In this document: one piece after another, positions 45,601-53,875 of the stretch
How the letters are laid out: the number at the start of each line of letters is the position of its first letter
Position numbering within the stretch: the stretch's first letter is position 1
Notes under the pieces: generated by a model
What the model was told of the DNA's origin: nothing
Database searches by the model: none
What the model saw: the letters and a program-made list of their open reading frames with translations, nothing else
Position numbers and translations under genes: made by a program
Assembly: GCF_007860095.1 (NCBI RefSeq)
Contig: NZ_SJPT01000003.1
Coordinates: forward strand, 207,764-271,763
Origin: Novipirellula galeiformis
Lineage (GTDB): Bacteria; Planctomycetota; Planctomycetia; Pirellulales; Pirellulaceae
Length of the DNA: 64,000 bases
Direction of reading: 5' to 3'

Positions 45601-45936
45601 TCCATGGCAACCGCATTGCAACACGCTCGCCCCTCCCTACTGGATTGCGGCGGGGCCCAACGCTTGATTCTGGCCGTCGGGACCCACTCGGAGCAAATCC
45701 AACTCGAGGCCGAACTTCGCCAATTCCACTCCGGTGAATTGACAACTACCTTGATTCCGGGCACGACCGCGAAATTGATTCACGAAGCTCAACGGATCGA
45801 TTTGAATGAAGTGATCGCTCGGCTCTCGACGCTCAACGCGAGCAACCTTCAAGTCAGTGGCCGTTTGATGACCCGTTCGGACATCGATTGGAAAAAGAGT
45901 GAACCCCGCTCTCAGCTCGTCGCCGAATCACGCTAG
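42652..45936 (+). CDS. Serine/threonine kinase fused to a tubulin-like domain
   Basis: A 1094-residue protein. Residues about 13-270 are a Hanks-type kinase: glycine loop IGRGGFGEVW, lysine in AVKF, catalytic loop HLDIKPGN (about 143-150), DFG at about 161 and an APPE motif. The Arg normally before the catalytic Asp is Leu, so it is a non-RD kinase. From about residue 325 the sequence matches the tubulin-like family PF13809: LMVALGGTGADVLREMRSRV near 333 and the GTP-binding signature SLSGGTGSGIYLD near 470. A low-complexity Ser/Thr segment (about 920-985) precedes a conserved C-terminal end. No transmembrane helix is seen. The frame opens at 42505, but the ATG at 42652 directly precedes the kinase domain. 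Confidence 0.88.
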   Translation: MTATDSKKISAGYEPIPGYVLEKLIGRGGFGEVWRADAPGGIKKAVKFVFGAHDQQRASRELKSLERIKGVSHPFLLTLERFGIVDDQLVIVTELADGSLEDVFRQHRDRGSCGIPHDKLLAYLHDSADALDYLHEHYQLQHLDIKPGNLLIVGGHVKVADFGLLKDLRDADCSVVGGLTPVYAPPEVFDGRPSLHSDQYSLAVMYQELLTGTRPFSGRTIAQLATQHVHNAPDLEPLPPCDRPAVAKALEKKPERRFENCRSFVKALMNPRKRGPSIRPHAGELSQEDTAEGIPLGVGIQATMAKDLPALEDGAIQSDRRIVSNMLMVALGGTGADVLREMRSRVASMHSTSPVRLHSLLIDTDEKTLSLARVGNSNSSLPPIEIVPIPLRSPNEYRQSLSNNRLGTVSRRWIYNVPRSLSTEGMRPLGRLALVDNGGKVTTAIERVIKDLVASGSQESPSIYVVGSLSGGTGSGIYLDVVHLLRHYLDINELEQVKILSMLAIKGLTRSPSVSLAHHDAQAALIEMRHYLQPGNGYPGDPGAGWPSVPAARTPLKHTYLIASNEADPTSPTPVNVISDYVWSDATGAGELLAKARQWETTSPETSITKPQLRSVGIVPLGVIRRPEEKILTPATVKYLLLRWLGHPGHAKKYAELLTQRFLRRTGFSRDSLVDVILEPLASEPHDRCRQMQHRIDATARDQGHPLTIAEGRRLLPQWANEIVSMSKVNPFIEQLYSVLSGELFNRLSHRSTNIATAVAGLQRFQTEVVAVSAALREENATSELDLNPQPSASLWTAEMAAEAIVHELKQLAADHATLLATRVDETITRLNDVATTFAVTISELADGRSATLNPWDEMPEEISSQFEDIVAELHTSMVNPILIRPLIGGVIAMEANQVKTRMSEAASPLVGRVLTSLSSSSVTPSNSADRNSGDGSSRDGDVTTSLVNSSELSGNTKTAILTECSSPHTVTSPKTSTEPTVTSMATALQHARPSLLDCGGAQRLILAVGTHSEQIQLEAELRQFHSGELTTTLIPGTTAKLIHEAQRIDLNEVIARLSTLNASNLQVSGRLMTRSDIDWKKSEPRSQLVAESR

Positions 45937-45949
45937 CCGGACGGGGGGC

Positions 45950-46531
45950 CTACTTAGCCGCACACTTTGCTTTGACGGCACAGCCGGCACAGCCCGTCCC
46001 GCAACCGGTCCCGCCCGCTTCGCTGGTACCACACCCAGGTCCACACCCCTCGCCTAGCAGTTTGGCAAAATGGCGTGATCGCACGATCGACTCGTATCGC
46101 TCGGTCACTTCCTTGGTGATCGCTTCCGCGGTGGCGTCGACTTCCCCTAGGAAGTGCATGATCAACGAGCCGCCATCAAAGATTTGGTCGACATCCAATA
46201 AAACCGCTGCGGAGCCCGATTGTTGGAGTGACGCCCGACAGGCCTCGACGGCTTCGCGTTTGTGTCGTTCGAGCCGCCGGATCAAGAGCTCGTCTTCGTT
46301 GGTGGTATGGCGAATCAAGCGAACGCTCGGCATTTTGTTGACCGAATCGCCCGCCTGGCTGCCCAGCCCTCGAGCGTTGGCTTGCCCCAGCACGGTGCCC
46401 AGTTCGACGCCACGGCCGGTTCGGACGATCGCACGGGCCCCAAACTGAAACTCGGCCTGCTCTGCGCCAGCGTTCCCCTGGCCGATAAAAATATCGCCGA
46501 GGACGCCGATTCGTACGTAATAATGACTCAT
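45950..46531 (-). CDS. PSP1-domain protein with Cys-rich C-terminus
   Basis: A 193-residue protein. VRIGVLGDIF opens it, and VRTGRGVELGTVLGQ, NEDELLIRRLERHKREAVEACRASLQQSG, VLLDVDQIFDGGSLIMHFLGEVDATAEAITKEV and RSRHFAKLLGEGCG resemble the PSP1/YaaT domain (PF04468), a small domain of unknown enzymology found in RicT/YaaT, which forms the FeS-containing RicAFT complex of Bacillus. The C-terminal tail is exceptionally Cys-rich (GEGCGPGCGTSEAGGTGCGT and CAGCAVKAKC), suggesting metal or FeS binding. Start is ambiguous between a GTG at 46543 and the ATG at 46531; I used the ATG. It is convergent with the kinase-tubulin gene (13-base gap) and divergent from bioB. Confidence 0.75.
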   Translation of the reverse strand: MSHYYVRIGVLGDIFIGQGNAGAEQAEFQFGARAIVRTGRGVELGTVLGQANARGLGSQAGDSVNKMPSVRLIRHTTNEDELLIRRLERHKREAVEACRASLQQSGSAAVLLDVDQIFDGGSLIMHFLGEVDATAEAITKEVTERYESIVRSRHFAKLLGEGCGPGCGTSEAGGTGCGTGCAGCAVKAKCAAK

Positions 46532-46677
46532 TGGGAAAAACACATTTTAGACGACTTGTCGATTTGCCTCGGCACGCTCAACATGTTGGCATTCTCACGG
46601 TTGAATGAACAGTGAGAAACCAATGAAAACGGACCGAAACGAGCGAAGCTCGCCCCGAGAGAAGAAGGCAAAATAAT

Positions 46678-47721
46678 ATGACGGCCAGTCCCGAAGCGAC
46701 CACCACGCCATCCGAAACGCAAATCAATGCAGATCGCTACCAAAAACTGGCAGAAAGCGTCCTCGCGGGCGAGCCAATTTCTCGCCAAGACGCTCTCTCC
46801 ATCTTAACCGCCCCGGACGTCGACGTTCTGCCGATTCTGGCAGCAGGCTATCAAATACGTCACCGCTACTTCGGTCGCTCGGTTCAATTGTACTTTTTGA
46901 TGAACGCCAAAAGCGGTCTTTGCCCCGAGGATTGCCACTATTGCAGCCAATCGAAGATCTCCACAGCCCCGATCCCCAAATACAACATCCTGAAGCGGGA
47001 CGATTTGATGAAGGCCGCCGAAATTGCGGCCAACCAAGGTGCGAAGACCTATTGCCTTGTCATCTCGGCACGCGGACCGAACGAACGTGAAATGTCGGCC
47101 GTCGAAACGATCGTGCCTGAAATCAAGGAAAAGTACGGACTCGATATCTGTGCCTGCCTGGGACTGCTCAACCGCGAGCAAGCCGACCGCTTGAAGGCGT
47201 GCGGTGTCGATCGAGTCAACCATAACTTGAACACCAGCGAAGAACATTACGCCGATATCTGTACCACCCATACCTACGCCGACCGTGTCCAAACGCTCCG
47301 CAACGTTCGCGATGCAGGCATGGAAATGTGTAGCGGCGGGATTATCGGAATGGGAGAATCCCCCGAGGACGTCGTCTCGATGGCGTTTGATCTTCGCGAC
47401 CTTGGGGTCCACTCGATCCCGCTCAACTTCCTCAACGCAATCGAAGGCACCCCGCTGCAAGGCAACATGGATCTGAATGCGAACCAGTGCTTAAAAGCCC
47501 TGGCGATGTTCCGGTTTGTGAACCCCGACCGTGAATTGCGAATTTCGGGCGGCCGCGAATTGCACCTTCGGTCGCTTCAACCAATGGGGTTGTACGTCGC
47601 CAACAGCATGTTTGTCGGCGACTACCTCACGACCAAGGGGCAAGCCCCGCAAGCCGATTACGACATGATCACGGACCTCGGCTTCGAAGTCACTCAGAAC
47701 GTCGAGCCAGCAACCTCGTAA
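46678..47721 (+). CDS. bioB: Biotin synthase
   Basis: A 347-residue radical-SAM enzyme that inserts sulfur into dethiobiotin. The [4Fe-4S] motif CPEDCHYC is at residues 82-89, followed by YCLVISARGPNE, CACLGLL, NHNLNTSEEHY and ELHLRSLQPMGLYVANSMFVGDYLTTKGQ, all typical of BioB. Length agrees with the family. GAAGAAGG lies upstream of the ATG. No bioA, bioD or bioF is adjacent. No obvious BirA-type operator was seen in the 146-base divergent gap. The product biotin is needed by the acetyl-CoA carboxylase genes at 56902-58746. Confidence 0.97.
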   Translation: MTASPEATTTPSETQINADRYQKLAESVLAGEPISRQDALSILTAPDVDVLPILAAGYQIRHRYFGRSVQLYFLMNAKSGLCPEDCHYCSQSKISTAPIPKYNILKRDDLMKAAEIAANQGAKTYCLVISARGPNEREMSAVETIVPEIKEKYGLDICACLGLLNREQADRLKACGVDRVNHNLNTSEEHYADICTTHTYADRVQTLRNVRDAGMEMCSGGIIGMGESPEDVVSMAFDLRDLGVHSIPLNFLNAIEGTPLQGNMDLNANQCLKALAMFRFVNPDRELRISGGRELHLRSLQPMGLYVANSMFVGDYLTTKGQAPQADYDMITDLGFEVTQNVEPATS

Positions 47722-47766
47722 CGAGCGACGATGCTCGTTCCCATTGCAGGAGCGGGCCAATCTTTA

Positions 47767-47810
47767 AAAACAGGCCAAGCTTCAAAACAGGCCAAGCTTC
47801 AAAACAGGCC
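47767..47810. repeat. Direct repeat of 17 bp, about 2.6 copies
   Basis: The unit AAAACAGGCCAAGCTTC occurs at 47767-47783 and 47784-47800, followed by the first ten bases at 47801-47810. It lies after bioB in the convergent gap with the sialate O-acetylesterase gene. Its role is unknown. Confidence 0.7.
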
Positions 47811-47962
47811 GCCAACGTCGCTCGGATCTCCGAGCCGTTGGCGTATGGTGGCGGAACAAAAACAATCTGAAATGATTGTCCGTTGATCGTTTCAAGCTCA
47901 ACTGTTTTAGCAGCCCAGCCCGGGCGCCCACTGGAAAAGCGGGTCACCCTTTCTGCGAAGCG

Positions 47963-49501
47963 TTATTTCACGACGCCTTCGGTTTTGCCTTTCCAATCGT
48001 CGGTGCGAAACGGCGTTAACGCCAACCCTTCGGCGCTTTGCACGTTACAGACCGGGTTGTTGGCCCAGGCATAGCGAACCGAAACGGGATTCTCAATTCC
48101 GTCGGCCCACACCTCGATCGTTTCTTTATCAACGATCTTGGCCTTGGCGAAGACGAACTTTTGGTCGGCACCGGCAATGCTAAAACCGATTGCATTGTTG
48201 ACGTCAAACGTATCCAGCCCGCCACCCACATGATCAAACTTTAGCGTCACGCGGTCGCCCTTGACCTGCATCCCTTCGGGCGTGCCTCGATAAGTCGGAC
48301 TTTGGTGGGCGATTTTGTAGCCGTAGTCTTTGGCCAAAGCCCATCGCGCCAACCGAGTCCCCACGCCTTGTTTGTTCTTGGGATGAATGTCGTTCGCTTC
48401 GCCGAGATTCAAGATCACCGCTTCGCCGGTGTTTGGCAAACGCGACATGGTCATCGTTTGTGCTTCACGTAGTTCCGCCCATTCGCTATCGACGGGGGCA
48501 TCGACTTCGTTTTTGTAATCCGCAAGCTGAACCCAATAGAATGGAAAATCGCCCTGCTTCCATTCATCACGCCAGCTTTGAATCATCAGCGGAAACAGGT
48601 CACGATACTGGTACGCACGGCCTGCGTTGGATTCCCCTTGGTACCAAATCGCCCCTCGGATTGTGTAGCCGATCGTTGGCTTGAGCACGCCGTTATAAAT
48701 ATTCGCGGGGCGTTGATTACCGGTAAGCGGGTTTCGGGGTGCTCGCGGAGCGTTGCCTTTCTTTTCTTTTGCCCATTCCGCGTGAAGCTCCTTCCACTTA
48801 GCCACTGCGGCTTCGTGGTTATGGTTCGCCGCGAGATAGTCCCATCTGCCAAGCAATTCGGCGTAGTTTCCGTCTTCCTCTAACACCTTACGTTCGATCC
48901 ACGCTTCCGCCGCCGAACCGCCCCACGCGTTGTCGATCAAGCCGATGGGAATGTCGAGCGTTTGATTGAGTTGACGTCCAAAGAAGTAACCCACCGCCGA
49001 AAAATTTCTGACCGATTCCGGGGTACACGCCGTCCATTGGCCATTGAAATCCTTTTGTGGTTCCTGGACCCCGACTTGCGGCACTGAAATCAAACGGATG
49101 TTCGGATAGTTGGCGGCGAGTGATTCGAGGTCCGCATCGTTGGAACTCGCAACCGCCATCCCCATGTTGGATTGTCCCGAGCAAACCCAGACTTCGCCAA
49201 TCAACACATCGCGAAACGTTTTTGATTGATCCGCCGAGATCGTCATTTCATGCGGTCCCCCGGCCGGCAAGGCATCAATGCTAAGATCGAATCGTCCCGA
49301 CGCATCCGCCTTTGTCGATGCGGAATGCCCAGCCAATTCAGCCGAAACCTCTTGTCCAGCGACGGTCCATCCCCATACGTGGATTGGCTGATCACGCTGA
49401 AGCACCATCGAATCACCAAAGATCGAAGACATCTTCAGCTCAGCGCTGGCCGACGACGCGACCAACATTAACGCCAGTAGTGAAAGGAAACGAAAACGCA
49501 T
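47963..49501 (-). CDS. Sialate O-acetylesterase-like SGNH hydrolase
   Basis: A 512-residue secreted esterase; the ATG at 49499-49501 begins a signal peptide (MRFRFLSLLALMLVASSASA), while the frame extends 92 codons further upstream without sense. The sialate O-acetylesterase family (PF03629) signs are WVCSGQSNMGMAVASS (catalytic Ser in GQSN), NAWGGSAAEAW, WYQGESNAGRAYQY and NDIHPKNKQGVGTRLARWAL (catalytic Asp/His pair). The N-terminal beta-rich part (about 20-100) is the usual jelly-roll-like domain. It would remove acetyl esters from sialic acids or other glycans outside the cytoplasm. The gene is alone in its unit. The 5' flank to 50129 has no supported gene. Confidence 0.9.
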   Translation of the reverse strand: MRFRFLSLLALMLVASSASAELKMSSIFGDSMVLQRDQPIHVWGWTVAGQEVSAELAGHSASTKADASGRFDLSIDALPAGGPHEMTISADQSKTFRDVLIGEVWVCSGQSNMGMAVASSNDADLESLAANYPNIRLISVPQVGVQEPQKDFNGQWTACTPESVRNFSAVGYFFGRQLNQTLDIPIGLIDNAWGGSAAEAWIERKVLEEDGNYAELLGRWDYLAANHNHEAAVAKWKELHAEWAKEKKGNAPRAPRNPLTGNQRPANIYNGVLKPTIGYTIRGAIWYQGESNAGRAYQYRDLFPLMIQSWRDEWKQGDFPFYWVQLADYKNEVDAPVDSEWAELREAQTMTMSRLPNTGEAVILNLGEANDIHPKNKQGVGTRLARWALAKDYGYKIAHQSPTYRGTPEGMQVKGDRVTLKFDHVGGGLDTFDVNNAIGFSIAGADQKFVFAKAKIVDKETIEVWADGIENPVSVRYAWANNPVCNVQSAEGLALTPFRTDDWKGKTEGVVK

Positions 49502-50129
49502 GGGGACAACTCTCTGGGGTTCAAAGGTGGGAGACAAAGCAAAATTTCTGACTCCAAAATGATAACGCAAACTCCGCGACGCGTGGAAAAAAGGAGAACG
49601 TTTACCGTGGACTGCAAAAAAGGGGTGATGACGTTGGGTTTGGGGGGGGACTGTGCTTCCGCCAACCAAGTCCGCTCTCACCCGGCTCCCGAACTTGTCG
49701 GGGGAGAAGTCACTGAAAAGCAACGCCCCCTGAGGCACGCGATCTAAGACACGCCCTCTAAGGCACGGCAAGCCCAATGAATCAGTCGCCCATGCCTATC
49801 CCCGCCCGCAAAAATTGGCATCACCGCGTCCATCAATGCGCCGAAAAGCCCGCTGCCCACAAAGCCTCCTACCCCCCCCTCGCAAGGATCGTGCTGATCG
49901 GACACCTGCAGCGCACGGGCCCCACCCCGAGTTTAGCCCCACCCGAGCTCGAAACGTTTCGCTCGATGATCGACGAGGCGGTACTGATTTGACGGTGATC
50001 GAAGTCAAACAATCGGGTCCCGGACCCGCCAACCGCCAACGGGAGATACAAACCAAGGCTCAAAACGGCGTTGGCTGTGGAAGACATGTTTGCAGTCGCG
50101 GCCCTTAAAGTGACTCGACGCTGCAAAGA
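49502..50129. other. Gap upstream of the sialate O-acetylesterase gene
   Basis: About 630 bases with only short frames. A 71-codon plus-strand frame at 49777-49992 ends in APPELETFRSMIDEAVLI and could be a small protein, but there is no ribosome-binding site or family signal, so it is not called. No repeat or RNA structure was recognised. Confidence 0.35.
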
Positions 50130-50738
50130 TTAGTTTGGATGCGCGAGCACCCAGATCTGGACCAACTCAGCTACCGATTGGACATTCAACTTCTTCAAGA
50201 TCGACGAGCGTCGTTTTTCAATCGTGCGCAGTCCACAATCCAATCGCGAGGCGATGACCTTATTGGCCAACCCTTCGACAAGCAACTTTGCGACATCCAA
50301 CTCTTTTTCGTCCAACGTCGCCACCAATCGCTTTGCATCGTCAAGCTGCGTGTCCTTGCGGAGATTCTCTTGCTCCAACCGAACCGCTTCTTCAATCCCC
50401 TTGCGCAATTCTGCCCGACCACACGGTTTCTCGATCAACGTGATCGCTCCACCGCGAATCGCTCGTACCGTCGATGGCACGTCGGCAAAACCTGTGACCA
50501 TCACAATGGGAATCGTGATCGACATTTCACGCAATAGCTCAATCAATTCCACGCCATTCATGCCGGGCATCTTTTTGTCCGTCACCACGCACGCAGGACG
50601 TTGGCCGTTGTACTTTGAAATGAATTCTTCAGCCGACTCGTATGACGCGACGGGCAAGTTCATCGAATTCGCTAATTCCACAACCACTTGGCGACATTCC
50701 TTGTCATCATCGACAACATGAATCGTAGGCAGTTGCAT
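50130..50738 (-). CDS. FixJ/NarL-type response regulator
   Basis: A 202-residue two-component regulator. The receiver domain starts IHVVDDDKECRQV, with the phospho-acceptor Asp in CVVTDKKMPGMNG and the Thr/Lys switch residues in VMVTGFADV and LIEKPCGRAEL. The C-terminal LuxR-type helix-turn-helix is LDEKELDVAKLLVEGLANKVIASRLDCGLRTIEKRRSSILKKLNV. The ATG at 50736-50738 starts at the receiver domain; the open frame runs upstream to 50933 without homology. A degenerate histidine kinase lies at 52288 on the other strand across a 1.5-kb gap and may be its partner. Target genes are unknown. Confidence 0.9.
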   Translation of the reverse strand: MQLPTIHVVDDDKECRQVVVELANSMNLPVASYESAEEFISKYNGQRPACVVTDKKMPGMNGVELIELLREMSITIPIVMVTGFADVPSTVRAIRGGAITLIEKPCGRAELRKGIEEAVRLEQENLRKDTQLDDAKRLVATLDEKELDVAKLLVEGLANKVIASRLDCGLRTIEKRRSSILKKLNVQSVAELVQIWVLAHPN

Positions 50739-51614
50739 GAAAATAGCTTCACAAAGTGGAGTGCGAAATAGCATTGGAGAATCGACAACCATCTCCGATG
50801 AAGATAGATCATACTGCATTTTGAAAGTTTCCGTCAAACTTACCAAACCAATTCTTCCCCAACCTCGATACTTCCCACGCTGAGAACGCTCCGCCAACAA
50901 CGTCGAACGTGCATCACCACTCGAGCACGACAAGAACCAAAAAACCCCTCCGCGGCGGGGCTCCGCTCTATTGCAAGATCAAACGCGACGTGGACGGCCC
51001 CGCTTGCCCATCGCCTCTCTCTCGCAGTCAATAATCTTCCGCTGGCGTGCTTCCCGAGCATCGCACGGTTTGGCTGTGGCAAACCACCAAGCGATCGCGG
51101 CACCACACTACACACCGTCCCTATCCGGTATGCCTCGAAGACGATGGGACACTTTTTCCATGTTCGATTCGGTGGTCGTTAATGTCGCGTGTTACCCCAA
51201 TCTCTCGGCGCCGAAGCGGCGAAAAAAAACGACGACCACATGGTCGTCAACTGCAAGCCTTCGAGCCAAGCAATTCCTGTATCCCGCTCCCACACTTTCG
51301 CCCAAATCAAGGACGCCATCAACACAAAGGTAAACGCCGGATAATAGCGCCGCATTCGGATTGGGATCTGGAAGCAGGCAAGTTCCTGGGGGAACGCGGG
51401 TGTTTCCGGAGCGCGCTAACCGACACCGTTGAAGATCTCAGAACGGTAGGGACACCCTAAACTACAATCACTCGCATCGGATCCAAGCGGTGGTGCATTG
51501 AGCAAACCAGAACACTCGGGGTGGAGGCAGGGACGAGAAACCGTGACTGAGAATTTGATGGCAGAGCAGAATGAATCTGGCGTAATCGCGATGCTCGTGC
51601 GGAGAGGGCTAAAG

Positions 51615-51650
51615 TCCCAAAGGAAGATACCGAGGTATCTTCCTTTGGGA
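51615..51650. repeat. Perfect 17-bp inverted repeat with 2-base loop
   Basis: TCCCAAAGGAAGATACC (51615-51631) is exactly complementary to 51634-51650, with GA between. The result is a near-continuous palindrome of 36 bases, far beyond chance for a random position. No U-run follows on either side. Confidence 0.8.
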
Positions 51651-51798
51651 ATCCCATCATGATTCCAACCAAGCTGTTGCCCACTACAATCGCAAGACGT
51701 CGTCGAATGCGATGTAGAAACTTGTGAAATCAAACGGGTTTGTACTTCAGCACATTTTGAAGAACTGGTTCTTCATTGCAAGTGACCAAGATCGAGTC

Positions 51799-51821
51799 TG
51801 TCAGATTGCCCCAATCTGACA
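51799..51821. repeat. Perfect 10-bp hairpin
   Basis: TGTCAGATTG (51799-51808) pairs with CAATCTGACA (51812-51821) around a CCC loop. It lies 150 bases from the 51615 palindrome in the same gene-poor region. Confidence 0.7.
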
Positions 51822-52287
51822 AACCTTACTCCAAAGAACCTCACTCCAGCTTGCCTCTCTCTTCCAAAACATTTGCAGCGTGCCCCGCGTGCAAAGAAGG
51901 AGAATTTTGGAAATGAAAGAGAGCTGAGATAAGTATTCGCAATCACTGCGGCCAAGGAGGAACTGAAAATGAAACACCCTCACTTGATTACTTAGAGTAT
52001 CGGACATATCCAAGCACCGTGAGTGTCGGAATTGAATGTTTGCGGTAAGCCGCAGACGTCCCGAAACTCCCTTCTCCACAGCTTCCAGCGTTATAGGAAA
52101 TAATATTATGATTTACGAACCCTGTCGGATGCCCCGAGCTTTCAATGTGATTGGCGGGATCGATTTCAATCGACTCGCGACCATGGTAGAACGATAGGCC
52201 CCAATTGCCTTCGTTTTGAGATGTCATTTCAGCGTACGCCTCGCACCTCATCTTTGATTCGCATGGCAAACGACAAGGAGCCCCAGA

Positions 52288-53436
52288 GTGTCCGAGCGCG
52301 AAACCGAAGCTTCCGATATCCTCCTTCGATTCTTTTATGAACGTGAGTTCGAACACGCTAACGATGCGGTGGTCGTCTTACAAATCAGCTCGCCGCTAAA
52401 CGTGGTTGCTGCGAACCGCAGTGCCTGCGAACTCCTCGAGTGGCCTTCGCATTATCGCACCTCCGCGTTTGCTGAAGAGATTCTCGCGATCACGGGACTC
52501 GACTCGGATGTCAACCATTGGACGCGGTCCGCGCAAGACGAACTGAGCCCGGTCCCCAGTGCCCCCAAACAAATTGAGCTTGGGTCGGTTCAATGGACTC
52601 CGTTTCAAAACGGTCGCGATTTATTCGCGATGATTGTCATCAAGCCAAACCTCATTGCGGTGGCGACCGAGGGTGCATCCCGACTCGCTTCGGATGCCTC
52701 GTTGGCCCAAGCGACCAACTCGATGGCCGTGGCCCATTGGATTAAGACCTTTATTCATGAGATCTGCCAACCGCTTCATGTAAACCAATCCATGGCAGAC
52801 ATCATTGAACTCGAAGCGGAGAAAAACCTGCTCGACGCGACGTCTCTCCAACCGCGACTCGAGCGCATGCAATCCGCCGGGAAACAACTTCGCGAGTGTC
52901 TATCCAATTTCCGAAAACAAATTCACTTAATCGAACCCGAGTTCACTGGCCTCAACATCCACAAACTTTTGCATCGCACCGCAGCGAGCTTTCCTCATTC
53001 GAGCCAAAGTCAACTTCGTCTTGCGATCGATCTAGCGGAACCTTTTGGTGAGATCCACGGCAACGAAGCGTTACTTGAGAACGCGATCCTAACCAGCCTT
53101 GAGTTATTGCGTGCGGCGACGGTCCGCGATCCATCCCCTCAGCCGTCCCCGGCCACAATGAACGTAACCGTGCACGACGAACAAATCCAGATTGAGCTGA
53201 TGACCGAGGCGACAACCACGTTGGCGTTCATCGAAGAACCGTTGCTAGAGCAACCTCATCCGCGACTCCTGCCTGCTGCGAAATGGAGTGTGTGCGATTC
53301 GATCGTTCAACTGCATCACGGTGAACTTCGCCGTGTCACCGTCAATCAATCCGATCGGATCCAAATTCAATTGCCCGTCGCTACAACAAAAACGCTGACG
53401 CCGAACTCGCGCGTCTCATTGCACCGAGCATGGTAG
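52288..53436 (+). CDS. PAS-like/degenerate histidine-kinase protein
   Basis: A 382-residue protein beginning at GTG with AAGGAG eight bases upstream. Residues about 10-135 resemble a PAS fold (EFEHANDAVVVLQISSPLNVVAANRSACELL). The phosphorylation helix reads FIHEICQPLHVNQSMADIIELE (from about residue 155), like the HExxQPL motif of FixL-type kinases, so the phospho-accepting His is present. The ATPase half keeps an N-box-like NEALLENAILTSLELL, but the G1 and G2 glycine boxes are missing, so autophosphorylation is doubtful. It may be a phosphotransfer or sensor protein for the FixJ-type regulator at 50130. No transmembrane segment is visible, which implies a cytoplasmic signal. Confidence 0.72.
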   Translation: MSERETEASDILLRFFYEREFEHANDAVVVLQISSPLNVVAANRSACELLEWPSHYRTSAFAEEILAITGLDSDVNHWTRSAQDELSPVPSAPKQIELGSVQWTPFQNGRDLFAMIVIKPNLIAVATEGASRLASDASLAQATNSMAVAHWIKTFIHEICQPLHVNQSMADIIELEAEKNLLDATSLQPRLERMQSAGKQLRECLSNFRKQIHLIEPEFTGLNIHKLLHRTAASFPHSSQSQLRLAIDLAEPFGEIHGNEALLENAILTSLELLRAATVRDPSPQPSPATMNVTVHDEQIQIELMTEATTTLAFIEEPLLEQPHPRLLPAAKWSVCDSIVQLHHGELRRVTVNQSDRIQIQLPVATTKTLTPNSRVSLHRAW

Positions 53437-53875
53437 ACGGCAACGCTTGGGGGTTGCCCATTGTCGCGACGACAGCGAAAACGGCCGCAGGACTAACCAA
53501 CGATGTTGACGAGATGAAGCCGCACGCGGAAGACGCTTGAAGTCGCCTCAGCGGAAGTCACCTCAGCGATCGCAACGTCCTCTCATCGACTGCGCCGCAT
53601 CGCAAATCAGACGCCATCGTTCCACCGATTGATAATGAGTTTCATTAACCGGAAATGGGACGTTTGCCGGCTTCTTTATGAATCGTTTCGCAACAAGCCG
53701 TTTCTCGCTTGTCATGCCATGGACGCGCCGATAGAGTCCCAATAGAGGCGTACGGAGATCGGCCAGCGAGTTGGATCCCCCGAGTACGCGTCTCACCTTG
53801 CTTGAACAACCCCCTACAGTGGAAGATGCTTTCGCGTTTTCCGCTTATAACAACTCACTCATTAGGATATCGATC
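53437..53875. other. Gap between the kinase-like and ferritin-like genes
   Basis: About 440 bases with no supported gene. A 77-codon minus-strand frame (53563-53796, ending ICDAAQSMRGRCDR) has no motif. Promoter elements for the ferritin-like gene presumably lie near its end, but I see no clear pair of hexamers. Confidence 0.35.

Larger units (their letters stand above)
50739..52287. other. Gene-poor 1.5-kb region with hairpins
   Basis: No frame shows credible protein features; the minus- and plus-strand frames here are short and compositionally odd. Two perfect inverted repeats (51615-51650, 51799-51821) lie in it. The stretch from 51400 to 52250 is AT-richer than the neighbouring genes. 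It separates the response regulator and the kinase-like gene and may hold their promoters, an RNA gene or the remains of a mobile element. Confidence 0.45.

Noticed and set aside
46544-46677. Possible BirA operator upstream of bioB
   Set aside because: Only a loose CAACATGTTG-like palindrome is present; it does not match the known two-half-site consensus.
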